Part shown: positions 7,890 to 17,027 of the stretch, in pieces
Numbering within the stretch: position 1 is the stretch's first letter
How the letters are laid out: every line of letters starts with the position of its first letter
Notes under the pieces: model-generated
What the model was told of the DNA's origin: nothing
Database searches by the model: none
What the model saw: the letters and a program-made list of their open reading frames with translations, nothing else
Translations under genes and position numbers: made by a program
Source: Phaeocystidibacter sp965659415
GTDB taxonomy: Bacteria > Bacteroidota > Bacteroidia > Flavobacteriales > Schleiferiaceae
Assembly: GCA_965659415.1 (NCBI GenBank)
Contig: CBFHVA010000016.1
Coordinates: 1-61,732 of the forward strand
Direction: 5' to 3'
Length of the DNA stretch: 61,732 nucleotides

Positions 7890-9197
7890 ATGCGAACGAA
7901 GAGCAGAAAGAAAAATGTCATCAACGTAGTTACTCTGGGGTGCAGCAAGAATATCTATGATTCTGAAGTACTGATGGGTCAGTTAAAGGCTAATGGAAAG
8001 GAAGTTCGTCACGAAGCCGAGGAAGGCAATATTATCGTAGTCAATACTTGTGGTTTTATTGATAATGCCAAGGAAGAAAGCGTAAATACGATTCTTGAGT
8101 ACGTACAAAAAAAAGAAGATGGAGAAGTAGATCAGGTTTTCGTAACGGGTTGTTTAAGTGAGCGTTATAAGCCTGATTTGGAAAAGGAAATCCCGAATGT
8201 TGATCAGTACTTTGGCACGCGTGACTTACCGAAGCTGTTGAAAGCATTGGGTGCGGATTACAAGCATGAGCTTGTAGGGGAAAGGTTGACCACCACACCT
8301 CAGCACTATGCGTACATGAAAATCGCTGAAGGATGCGATAGACCGTGTAGTTTTTGCGCCATTCCTCTCATGCGCGGTGGGCACAAGAGTACGCCTATCG
8401 AAGAGTTGGTAATTCAGGCGGAGAAGTTGGCTGCAAAAGGAGTGAAAGAACTCATTTTGATCGCTCAAGACTTGACCTACTATGGACTCGATTTGTATAA
8501 AGAACGACGTTTAGCCGATTTACTGCGTACACTCGTAAAGGTCGATGGAATAGAGTGGATTCGATTGCACTATTTATTCCCAACCGGTTTCCCTGAAGAT
8601 GTGCTCGACGTAATTCGAGAGGAACCTAAGGTTTGCAATTATATTGATATTCCTCTCCAGCATATTGCGGATCCAGTGTTGAAGAGCATGCGAAGAGGAA
8701 CGACAAAAGAGAGAACGGATCGTTTGCTAAGGCAAATGAGAGAAAAGGTTCCTGATATTACTATCCGCACCACCTTGATTGCCGGTTATCCTGGCGAAAG
8801 CGAGGAAGATTTTGAAGTAATGAAAGAGTGGGTTAGAGAGCAACGCTTTGAACGCTTGGGAATATTCACCTACAGCCATGAAGAGAACACGCACGCCTTC
8901 AATTTGGAGGATGATGTTCCCGAAGAGGTGAAGCGACAACGTGCCGATGAAGTCATGGCTATCCAGCAAGAAATAAGTTTGAACAAGAATCAAGAACACA
9001 TTGGTAAGGAGTACCGCGTTCTTGTTGATCGTGTAGAAGGTGACCATTTTGTAGCTCGTACCGAGTACGATTCACCGGATGTGGACAACGAAGTACTCAT
9101 TCCAGCGGAAAACACCTACTTACGCCTGGGCGATTTTGCCAAAGTGAAAATTGTGGATGCTACCGACTTTGATCTCATGGGTGAGGTCGTTGAGTAG
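7890..9197 (+). CDS. rimO: Ribosomal protein S12 methylthiotransferase RimO
   Basis: A 435-residue radical-SAM methylthiotransferase. The N-terminal UPF0004 domain begins INVVTLGCSKNIYDSEVLMG, with further cluster cysteines in VNTCGFI and VTGCLSERY. The radical-SAM cluster is CDRPCSFC (C149, C153, C156). A TRAM domain ends the protein. SKN after the first cysteine and the overall pattern point to RimO, which methylthiolates an aspartate of S12, rather than to MiaB. It is co-transcribed with ftsY (6-bp gap). Confidence 0.93.
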   Translation: MRTKSRKKNVINVVTLGCSKNIYDSEVLMGQLKANGKEVRHEAEEGNIIVVNTCGFIDNAKEESVNTILEYVQKKEDGEVDQVFVTGCLSERYKPDLEKEIPNVDQYFGTRDLPKLLKALGADYKHELVGERLTTTPQHYAYMKIAEGCDRPCSFCAIPLMRGGHKSTPIEELVIQAEKLAAKGVKELILIAQDLTYYGLDLYKERRLADLLRTLVKVDGIEWIRLHYLFPTGFPEDVLDVIREEPKVCNYIDIPLQHIADPVLKSMRRGTTKERTDRLLRQMREKVPDITIRTTLIAGYPGESEEDFEVMKEWVREQRFERLGIFTYSHEENTHAFNLEDDVPEEVKRQRADEVMAIQQEISLNKNQEHIGKEYRVLVDRVEGDHFVARTEYDSPDVDNEVLIPAENTYLRLGDFAKVKIVDATDFDLMGEVVE

Positions 9198-9207
9198 CAC
9201 GGGCAAC

Positions 9208-9663
9208 TTAGAACATGTCGGCAAACTTAGCCAGCCTCACAAATGAATAAGTAGCCATTTGATCCTTGCTCTCGAGGTATTTGAGGTAAAGGTTCAGACG
9301 ACCTTCATCGAATCCATCATCAATGACTTCGATGTCGGCTTCGTTGTTTTCGATACAATCATCGAGTTTGTCATCCTCCATGATTTCTTCCAATCGCTCT
9401 GCTTGCTGAAGATAGGTTTGTAGCTCAGTCTCGCTAAGGTTTTCCATCAGTTCCTCTTCAAAATCTCCACTGTTCTCAGGGTCGTATTTAGAGGCAAAGT
9501 TGTACCAGCTGTCCATGAAATACTGGACTTCAGTGAATGGCTCCTCCATGCAAAAGCTCAATTGGTCGAGGGCAGCTTTTTCCGATTGCGTAAGTTCAGT
9601 CTGACCCAATCCAATGAATGGAGCCAAAACCAGTGATAGGAATAGGATGATTTTATGTAACAT
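9208..9663 (-). CDS. Exported acidic protein of unknown function
   Basis: A 151-residue protein starting at the internal ATG (MLHKIILFLSLVLAPFIGLG), which gives a clean signal peptide cleaved near GLGQ; an upstream in-frame start would overlap the preceding gene. The mature part is acidic and helical, with two cysteines (LSFCMEE, LDDCIEN). I do not recognise a family. It lies 2 bp after the lipoprotein gene at 9666-10127, so the two are co-transcribed, and their similar size, acidity and cysteine placement suggest distant paralogy. Confidence 0.6.
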   Translation of the reverse strand: MLHKIILFLSLVLAPFIGLGQTELTQSEKAALDQLSFCMEEPFTEVQYFMDSWYNFASKYDPENSGDFEEELMENLSETELQTYLQQAERLEEIMEDDKLDDCIENNEADIEVIDDGFDEGRLNLYLKYLESKDQMATYSFVRLAKFADMF

Positions 9664-9665
9664 AG

Positions 9666-10127
9666 TCAATCGTATTTCTGGTATATGGTTATCGACCATT
9701 GCATTTCTTTACAATCTTCCGTGGCATAAGTGGCCAGAATATCGACCAATTCTTCGGTGGTCAATTTGTCGAATTCAGGATACTTCTCCAGCAAGGGCTC
9801 ACCGCATGTTTCTGTGTACTCTTCGTAATCAAATTCGGTCATGATATAATCCATTTCGCCTACAAATACTGGTAGTTCACTTGGATTCAATCGCGCTTTG
9901 ACCTCGGCAATTTTGGTCTGTACATCGCTCTCGTCATCGGTCACTTCTCGTTCCACCAAATAATCGAGCACTTCCCATGTGGCCTCGCTGAATTTTGGAA
10001 ACTCCTCACTCATGCATTCGCACAACTCTTGAGTAAATTGTTCAGCCTTTGATTCTCGAACCCCGTGAATTCGAGCACAACTTGACAGCGTGAATAATAT
10101 CGCAATGGGAAAAAGAAATCTGTACAT
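9666..10127 (-). CDS. Lipoprotein of unknown function
   Basis: A 153-residue protein with a lipoprotein signal (LFTLSSCARI: lipobox LSSC, cysteine at about residue 17). The mature part has CECM, a second region TETCGEPLLEKYPEF and ATEDCKEMQ, and is rich in E/D and aromatic residues, likely helical. No family is recognised. It is the first gene of a two-gene leftward unit with 9208-9663. The spacer to its right is repeat sequence, so the promoter must lie close to its start or within that repeat. Confidence 0.6.
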   Translation of the reverse strand: MYRFLFPIAILFTLSSCARIHGVRESKAEQFTQELCECMSEEFPKFSEATWEVLDYLVEREVTDDESDVQTKIAEVKARLNPSELPVFVGEMDYIMTEFDYEEYTETCGEPLLEKYPEFDKLTTEELVDILATYATEDCKEMQWSITIYQKYD

Positions 10128-10674
10128 GGTAGTAAAGTCTGTTGGGAAGATAACGAGAAGAAATGGGATATGGTGGGGTGTTTGGGTATCCGTTAATCTG
10201 TTTCTGCGTTTATTCGTTTCTCCGTTTTTGTGTTTATTCGTTTCTGTGTTGGGGTAGCCTAGAAATTGAGAATCACCCGGGAGGCATGCGACTTTAGCCC
10301 GTGCTGTTGGTAAAGGTTTAAGGGGTTTAAGGAGTTCTAGGAGTTTGATGAGTCGTTCTACGAGTACACTTCCTTAAAAGTCACCCACAACCGTGCGAAT
10401 GGCGAGCAGCGAATGGCGAATAGCCAACAACTCGCAATTTTACGACCAACGGGAGCACCTTTCCGGCTCGCGAAGTGAGGTGGACCTTTTCAATCGACTG
10501 AAGGGAGATTGAACCTTTGCAGGCCGACGAAGGAGGCCTGCATCTTAAGCCGACCAACGAGAGGCTTCTTATCAACACACGTTCATAACTCTCCTTGGCC
10601 TTTAACTTGGTTCTCCGTATCTTTTACTCTTACATCATTTTGTAAACACAACGCTGCAACACCCTGAAAACTAG
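10128..10674. repeat. Dispersed intergenic repeat, locus 3
   Basis: About 550 bp between divergent genes. The left part (10190-10250) repeats words such as GTTTATTCGTTTC; read on the minus strand these are the AAACGGATTAAC words of the other loci. 10281-10310 is the reverse complement of a 36160-36200 block (GCACGGGCTAAAGyCGCATG). The right part (10385-10521) matches 1155-1288. The last ~100 bp (about 10570-10674) should hold the dnaE promoter. A 65-codon open frame on the minus strand is inside the repeat and is not credible. Confidence 0.7.
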
Positions 10675-13600
10675 ATGTTTTTAATTTTTGATACCGAAAC
10701 GACCGGACTTCCAAAAGACTTTAGAGCGCCGATAACGGATACGGATAACTGGCCAAGAGTGGTACAACTCGCTTGGCAACTTCACGATGCCGAAGGAAAG
10801 TTGATGGAACAGGTAGAGTATCTGATCCAACCTGATGGTTTTGACATTCCATTTGAGTCGGAACAAATTCACGGCATATCTACGGAATTAGCGCAGCGTG
10901 ATGGGGTTCCTCTTAAGGAAGCTTTGGACCACTTCCTTCAGGCAATGGGTAAGGCCAAATTCAACGTAGGACAGAATGTTGGGTTCGATATCAATGTGAT
11001 GGGCTGTGAGTTCTTTCGGCTAGAGATGGAGAACAACCTCGCCGAAATGCCTGTACTGGACACCTGTACGGAAACTACGGCCCAGTTGTGTAAGATTCCT
11101 GGAGGCAGGGGCGGTAAGTTCAAATTGCCAACGCTCACAGAACTTCATCAACACCTGTTTGGCAAACCCTTCGGCGAGGCACACAACGCCACCGCCGATG
11201 TAGAAGCAACAACACGATGCTTTCTTGAATTAGTTCGTACGGGCGTATACTCCAATAAGGAGCTAGGGTTTGACGACCCAATGATTCAACGTTTTGTCGA
11301 GCTGAATCCGGAGATCATTCAACCCATCGGACTAAAGCATCGGAACCTCAAGAAACAAAGCGAGCAAATCAGAAGAGCTCAGCAATCGGGATCTTCACCG
11401 GGTTTGAGTGCTACCGAGATTGACGATAACTTGAGTCGCCTTTCAGAGGTGCCTTTCGCTCATCTCCACAACCACACTCAATACTCCATCCTTCAGGCTG
11501 TAACTGATGTAAAATCATTAGTAAAACGCGCGGGTGATGAAGGGATGCCAGCAGTGGCAATGACCGATTTAGGAAACTTGATGGGAGCTTTTCACTTCGT
11601 GAAGGCGGTTAAAGATTACAACAAAGGCATAGCATCCAAAGCAAAGGATGCCACTGAGAAAGGTGAAGATTTCGAAGGAAAACCCATTAAGGCCATCGTA
11701 GGATGTGAATTCTACGTTTGTAAAAGCTATCAGGATAAAACCCGTAAAGACGACGGTTTTCAGATCCCTATGCTTGCCAAGAATAAGCAGGGGTATTTGA
11801 ATCTGGCCAAGATGAGTTCGGAAGGTTATATCAACGGCTTTTACTACGTCCCGCGGATTGATAAGACACTTGTTGAGCAGTATAAATCAGACATCATTGT
11901 AACCACAGGCGGGCTCCAAGGTGAAGTGCCTCAACTCATTTTGAATGTAGGTGAGAAGCAGGCTGAAGAGGCCTTTCAGTGGTGGCTAGAACAGTTTGGT
12001 GAAGACTTTTATGTAGAGCTAAATCGGCATAATCTTCCAGAGGAGGATCGAGTGAACGAAACGTTACTTCGCTTTGCCAAGAAGTACAACGTGAAGTGCA
12101 TTGCGGCCAACAATACCTTCTATCTAGATCAAGCGGATTCAGAAGCACACGATATTCTTCTTTGTGTGAAAGAAGGTGAGAAAAAATCGAAACCCATTGG
12201 GAGAGGAAGAGAGTTCCGATATGGCTTCCCCAACGATGAATTCTATTTTAAGTCGCAGGCCGAGATGAAGAAAATCTTTGCCGATGTTCCTGATGCAATT
12301 GAGAATATTGCCGAGGTTATAGATAAGGTGGAACCTTTCGAACTGGCTAGAGATGTGCTTCTTCCCGCTTTTGATATTCCGGAAGAGTTTCAAGATCCTC
12401 AAGATGAAGAAGATGGAGGCAAGAGGGGCGAGAATGCTTTTCTTCGCCACCTCACCTATGAAGGTGCCATGAAGCGATATGACGTCATTACTGATGAAAT
12501 CAAGGAAAGACTTGACTTTGAATTAGCAACTATTGCGAATACGGGTTACCCGGGCTACTTTTTGATCGTTCAAGACTTCTGTAATGAAGCTCGGAATATG
12601 GGGGTTAGTGTGGGGCCTGGTCGCGGTTCGGCAGCTGGTTCGGCCGTTGCCTATTGCATTGGCATCACCAACGTGGATCCCATAGCTTATGATTTGCTAT
12701 TCGAGAGATTCTTGAATCCCGAACGTGTATCACTACCCGATATCGATATTGATTTTGATGACCGAGGTAGAGATAAGGTTATTCAGTACGTAATCGACAA
12801 ATACGGCTCTAGTCAGGTGGCCCAGATTATCACTTATGGAACGATGGCTGCAAAGAGCTCAATTAAGGATACCGCCCGCGTGTTGGATTTGCCGTTCGAC
12901 GTAGCGGATCGTCTCACGAAGCTCATGCCTGATACAAGCTTGAGAAAGCTCTTCGCCATGGATGAGAAAACCATGAAGAGCAAGTTCCGAGGTGAAGACT
13001 TCGAGAAGGCTAAGTCGATGATAGACATCTATCAGAAAAACGACGAAGAAGGTAATACGCTGCAACAAGCCCATGTACTGGAAGGGTCCGTGCGAAATAC
13101 TGGCATTCACGCTTGTGGGGTGATTATCACACCAAGTGATATCCGTGATTTGGTGCCGGTGAGTTTGGCCAAGGATTCCAATATGTGGTGTACACAGTTC
13201 GACAACTCAGTGGTCGAGAATGCGGGCTTGCTCAAAATGGATTTCCTGGGCTTGAAAACGCTCACGCTGATTAAGGATGCGGTAGAAATTGTGAAGGAGC
13301 GACATGGTGTAGAGTTGGATATGGAGGCTATTCCACTTGACGACCGAAAAACATATGAGCTCTTTCAGCGCGGTGAAACAGTTGGCATCTTCCAATACGA
13401 ATCTGCCGGTATGCAGAAGTATTTGAAAGACCTGAAGCCTACGGTTTTTGCGGATTTGATTGCCATGAACGCTTTGTATCGTCCGGGTCCACTTGAGTAC
13501 ATCCCGTCCTTTGTAAAGCGTAAGCACGGACTTGAGGATATTACGTACGACTTGGATGATATGCAGGAATACCTGGAGGAAACGTATGGTATTACGGTTT

Positions 13601-15063
13601 ATCAAGAGCAAGTGATGCTCTTATCCCAAAAGCTCGCCGGATTTACCAAGGGTGAAGCCGACACACTTCGTAAGGCTATGGGTAAGAAGATATTCGCGCT
13701 GCTAGAAACCCTGAAGCCGAAGTTTATCGATGGAGGAAAGGAGCGCGGTCACGACCCAGATAAACTTGAAAAGATTTGGAAAGACTGGGAAGCATTTGCT
13801 TCCTATGCCTTTAACAAATCACACTCCACTTGCTATGCATGGGTGGCATACCAAACCGCCTACTTGAAAGCGCATTACCCAGCGGAATACATGGCCTCGG
13901 TCTTGAGCAATAACATGAACGACATCAAGCAGGTAACCTTCTTCATGGAGGAATGCCGCCGCATGCAAATTCCTGTTCTATTGCCTGATGTGAATGAATC
14001 GGCTTATCGGTTTACGGTTAACGATGAAGGTTCTATTCGATTCGGATTAGGAGGAATGCGAGGCGTTGGAGGTAATGCGGTTGATCATTTGGTTGCTGAG
14101 CGGAAAGAGCATGGGGAGTTCAAAGGAATCTTTGATTTCTTGAAACGACTCGATCTTCGCGTGGTCAATCGAAAAACAATTGAGAGCTTGGCTCTTGGAG
14201 GCGCCTTTGATGGATTCGCTAATGAGCATAGGGCCATCTATTTTGCTGATGAAATGGGGGACGGCCGTTCATTTATAGAGAAAGCTATCAAGTATGCCCA
14301 GAATGTTAAGGCAAGCGAGGATTCAGCGCAGGTGTCCCTATTTGGAGAATCGTCGGAAGTTCAAATTCCAGAACCCCCTTTACCTGAAGTGGAGCAATGG
14401 TCGAGGATTCAACAACTGAATCGCGAAAAAGAAGTAAACGGAATGTACTTGAGTTCGCATCCATTGGATGATTTCCGTTACGAGATAAAGTCGTTTTGCA
14501 CACATCGCGTAGAGTCATTCACGCAAGAAGAGAAGTTAGTTGGGCGTGAAATTCACATTGCTGGAATTATTACAGATGTTCAACATCGCGTTTCGAAGAA
14601 CGGGAAGGGCTTTGGATTCTTTACACTTGAAGACTTGCGTGGGTCACATGAGTTCCGACTATTTGGGGAGCCGTATTTGAAATTCAGACACTTTTTAGTG
14701 AAAGATCAGATGATCTATGCTAAAGTGAAGGTTTCCAAGAGGAGTTGGGAGAAAGATGGTGAGGTGATAGAGCGAATCAATACCGATTTCTTTGATATGC
14801 GCATCCTCAGCGAAATCCTCGAAGAGATGGGAAAAAAGGTAAATATCACCGTACGTCTCGATGAAGTAGATGAGTATCTCTTGGATGAAGTAGAGGCTAC
14901 ACTTAATAAACATCCCGGTAAGAAGAAAATCAGCTTCGTAATTGCTGACACTACCGAGAATCTTCAAATCACCATGCCAAGCCGGACAAAACGAGTAAGA
15001 ATTTCAAAAGAATTACTCGACGAACTCAATAATATTGATGCCTTGAAGGTTAAACTCAATTGA
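10675..15063 (+). CDS. dnaE: DNA polymerase III alpha subunit with N-terminal exonuclease
   Basis: A 1462-residue replicative polymerase. Residues 1-185 are a DEDDh proofreading exonuclease (IFDTETTGLP at the start, NVGQNVGFDINVM, HNATADVEATTRC). A PHP domain follows from about 260 (HLHNHTQYSIL). The polymerase core has GPGRGSAAGS at about 647 and PDIDIDFDDRGRD at about 687, carrying the catalytic aspartates, then RNTGIHACGVII, the helix-hairpin-helix region and a C-terminal OB fold (REIHIAGIITDV). E. coli carries the exonuclease as a separate subunit; the fusion here, to a DnaE-type rather than PolC-type enzyme, puts synthesis and proofreading in one chain. Confidence 0.95.
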   Translation: MFLIFDTETTGLPKDFRAPITDTDNWPRVVQLAWQLHDAEGKLMEQVEYLIQPDGFDIPFESEQIHGISTELAQRDGVPLKEALDHFLQAMGKAKFNVGQNVGFDINVMGCEFFRLEMENNLAEMPVLDTCTETTAQLCKIPGGRGGKFKLPTLTELHQHLFGKPFGEAHNATADVEATTRCFLELVRTGVYSNKELGFDDPMIQRFVELNPEIIQPIGLKHRNLKKQSEQIRRAQQSGSSPGLSATEIDDNLSRLSEVPFAHLHNHTQYSILQAVTDVKSLVKRAGDEGMPAVAMTDLGNLMGAFHFVKAVKDYNKGIASKAKDATEKGEDFEGKPIKAIVGCEFYVCKSYQDKTRKDDGFQIPMLAKNKQGYLNLAKMSSEGYINGFYYVPRIDKTLVEQYKSDIIVTTGGLQGEVPQLILNVGEKQAEEAFQWWLEQFGEDFYVELNRHNLPEEDRVNETLLRFAKKYNVKCIAANNTFYLDQADSEAHDILLCVKEGEKKSKPIGRGREFRYGFPNDEFYFKSQAEMKKIFADVPDAIENIAEVIDKVEPFELARDVLLPAFDIPEEFQDPQDEEDGGKRGENAFLRHLTYEGAMKRYDVITDEIKERLDFELATIANTGYPGYFLIVQDFCNEARNMGVSVGPGRGSAAGSAVAYCIGITNVDPIAYDLLFERFLNPERVSLPDIDIDFDDRGRDKVIQYVIDKYGSSQVAQIITYGTMAAKSSIKDTARVLDLPFDVADRLTKLMPDTSLRKLFAMDEKTMKSKFRGEDFEKAKSMIDIYQKNDEEGNTLQQAHVLEGSVRNTGIHACGVIITPSDIRDLVPVSLAKDSNMWCTQFDNSVVENAGLLKMDFLGLKTLTLIKDAVEIVKERHGVELDMEAIPLDDRKTYELFQRGETVGIFQYESAGMQKYLKDLKPTVFADLIAMNALYRPGPLEYIPSFVKRKHGLEDITYDLDDMQEYLEETYGITVYQEQVMLLSQKLAGFTKGEADTLRKAMGKKIFALLETLKPKFIDGGKERGHDPDKLEKIWKDWEAFASYAFNKSHSTCYAWVAYQTAYLKAHYPAEYMASVLSNNMNDIKQVTFFMEECRRMQIPVLLPDVNESAYRFTVNDEGSIRFGLGGMRGVGGNAVDHLVAERKEHGEFKGIFDFLKRLDLRVVNRKTIESLALGGAFDGFANEHRAIYFADEMGDGRSFIEKAIKYAQNVKASEDSAQVSLFGESSEVQIPEPPLPEVEQWSRIQQLNREKEVNGMYLSSHPLDDFRYEIKSFCTHRVESFTQEEKLVGREIHIAGIITDVQHRVSKNGKGFGFFTLEDLRGSHEFRLFGEPYLKFRHFLVKDQMIYAKVKVSKRSWEKDGEVIERINTDFFDMRILSEILEEMGKKVNITVRLDEVDEYLLDEVEATLNKHPGKKKISFVIADTTENLQITMPSRTKRVRISKELLDELNNIDALKVKLN

Positions 15064-15109
15064 GTATCTCGATCTCATTCGTTGTAACTTTGCACCAATT
15101 TTGAAAGGA

Positions 15110-15838
15110 ATGAAAACCATTTACGTATTCACGTTGCTCCTACTTGGTCAATTTGCATTCGGTCAAATCAACCAGACTGATGCGCAAGGACGCAAGCAAG
15201 GATCTTGGAGAAAGTTATTTGAGGGAACAGATTTAGCTCGCTATGAAGGCGAGTTTGTTGATGACGTCCCGGTTGGAACCTTTACGCACTACCACCGCAA
15301 TCGACGCAAAAAGGCGGTTATTGAGTATCGCGGAAATACAGGCGTTGGATACGCCACAATGTATGAGTGGGACGGTTGGAAAATGGCTGAAGGACTCTTC
15401 AACGATGAGAAGCGTGATTCAACTTGGAGATATTACGGTCCGGATGGAGACTTGGTTTCAACAATTGAATGGACGGATGGGGTAAAGAATGGCAATGAGC
15501 TAATCTTTTACGAGGATGGATCATTGGCCGAGAAGACAGAATGGAGTTTCGGCGTAAAAGAAGGTCTTTGGATTCGCAAATTTCCTGATGGATCTATGCA
15601 TTCTAGAGCGACGTATGCAGGTGGAAAGCTTGAAGGAGAAATGCGCTTATTCGATACTGATGGGCACCTTTCTTGGATTGGCGAATATGTAGAAGGATTG
15701 AAACACGGTACGTGGTTTATATTTGAAAATGGCGAGCAGAAGATTAAGGAAACCTATGAAATGGGTGAATTGATGGAATCAGAATGCTTGGTGGATGATT
15801 GTCCGGAACTTGCCGGTCAGGAGGAAGAAAATGAGTAG
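15110..15838 (+). CDS. Exported MORN-repeat (YwqK-like) protein
   Basis: A 242-residue protein starting at the ATG at 15110 (a TTG lies three codons upstream). It has a signal peptide (MKTIYVFTLLLLGQFAFG) and a series of MORN/toxin-antitoxin YwqK-type repeats: GSWRKLFEG, GEFVDDVPVGTFTHYH, DSTWRYYGPDGDL, GVKEGLWIRKFPDGS, GLKHGTWFIFENGE. Such repeats build a beta-rich sheet; in Bacteroidota these proteins are usually exported and of unknown role. TAACTTTG at 15085-15092 fits a -7 box. The last codons overlap mnmA by 8 bp. Confidence 0.8.
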   Translation: MKTIYVFTLLLLGQFAFGQINQTDAQGRKQGSWRKLFEGTDLARYEGEFVDDVPVGTFTHYHRNRRKKAVIEYRGNTGVGYATMYEWDGWKMAEGLFNDEKRDSTWRYYGPDGDLVSTIEWTDGVKNGNELIFYEDGSLAEKTEWSFGVKEGLWIRKFPDGSMHSRATYAGGKLEGEMRLFDTDGHLSWIGEYVEGLKHGTWFIFENGEQKIKETYEMGELMESECLVDDCPELAGQEEENE

Positions 15839-17015
15839 AGTAGTAGTAGGGTTAAGTGGTGGAGTGGACTCCAGCGTAGCAGCCTACCTCTTGCAACAAC
15901 AGGGGCATGAGGTGATAGGGCTATTCATGCGCAATTGGGTTGATGAGTCAGTTACTTTACATGACGAGTGCCCGTGGATTGAAGATTCCAATGATGCCAT
16001 GATGGTGGCGGATGCCTTGGGTATTCCATTTCAAGTAGTTGACCTGAGCGCCGAATACAAAGAGCGTATCGTTGATTACATGTTCGCTGAATACGAAGCA
16101 GGCAGAACGCCAAATCCAGATGTACTTTGCAATCGCGAGATTAAATTTGACACCTTTCTAGATACTGCCCTGAAGTTAGGTGCCGATTATGTGGCCACCG
16201 GGCACTACTGCCGCAAGACTTCCGAAGTCGTTGATGGTAGAGAAGTACACAAGTTGCTCGCAGGAGTAGATCGGAATAAAGATCAATCGTATTTCTTGTG
16301 TCAATTGAACCAGTTCCAATTGAGCAAGGCACTTTTCCCGATTGGCAACATGGAAAAGTCGGAGGTGCGCAAAATTGCCATGGAGCAAGGGTTTGTAACA
16401 GCCGAGAAAAAGGATAGCCAAGGATTGTGTTTTGTGGGTAAGGTTCGTTTGCCGGAATTCTTGCAGCAACAACTCAAGCCCAAAAAGGGCAAAATCATCA
16501 ACATTTCTGCTGATCATCCTGCTTTTAAAGTCCCTGTTTTAGCTGGGGGAGATGAAGACTTAGCCACGCTTGCTCGTCCAGTAGAATTAAGTCCAGAAAT
16601 GGGTGAAGTAGTAGGTGAACATTCAGGTGCGCATTACTTCACGGTAGGTCAACGCAAAGGCTTGATGGTGGGAGGTACGCCCGAGCCGCTCTTTGTGATT
16701 GGTACCGATGTGGAGCAAAATATCATTTACACGGGCATGGGCGAGCAACATCCAGGCTTGTATCGTCAGGCATTGTTTATCCGTGAAGAAGAGATTCATT
16801 GGGCGCGTCCGGATTTGGAATTGAGCATTGGCGAGGCAAGAGATTTGGATGTGCGGATTCGCTATCGCCAGCCCTTACAGAAGGCAACTCTGAACCGCGT
16901 AACCAACGGTTTGTATGTATCATTCGTAAAGGTTCAAAAAGCCATCACTCCGGGTCAGTTTGCCGCATGGTATGCTAATGAGGAGTTGATAGGCTCAGGA
17001 GTAATACACGAGTGA
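15831..17015 (+). CDS. mnmA: tRNA-specific 2-thiouridylase MnmA
   Basis: A 394-residue enzyme that thiolates U34 of Lys, Glu and Gln tRNAs. The PP-loop ATP site is GLSGGVDSS (residues 7-15). The two catalytic cysteines are visible in NPDVLCNREIKF (about C99) and KDSQGLCFVG (about C199), and the C-terminal beta domain is complete. I chose the ATG at 15831, which gives the canonical MSRVVVGLSGGVDSS start and overlaps the previous gene by 8 bp; a longer in-frame start would overlap more. Cytosolic. Confidence 0.95.
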   Translation: MSRVVVGLSGGVDSSVAAYLLQQQGHEVIGLFMRNWVDESVTLHDECPWIEDSNDAMMVADALGIPFQVVDLSAEYKERIVDYMFAEYEAGRTPNPDVLCNREIKFDTFLDTALKLGADYVATGHYCRKTSEVVDGREVHKLLAGVDRNKDQSYFLCQLNQFQLSKALFPIGNMEKSEVRKIAMEQGFVTAEKKDSQGLCFVGKVRLPEFLQQQLKPKKGKIINISADHPAFKVPVLAGGDEDLATLARPVELSPEMGEVVGEHSGAHYFTVGQRKGLMVGGTPEPLFVIGTDVEQNIIYTGMGEQHPGLYRQALFIREEEIHWARPDLELSIGEARDLDVRIRYRQPLQKATLNRVTNGLYVSFVKVQKAITPGQFAAWYANEELIGSGVIHE

Positions 17016-17027
17016 TTCACGAGTGAA

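Noticed and set aside
10381..10578. 65-codon minus-strand open frame before dnaE
   Set aside because: It is entirely within the repeat block shared with 1155-1288.
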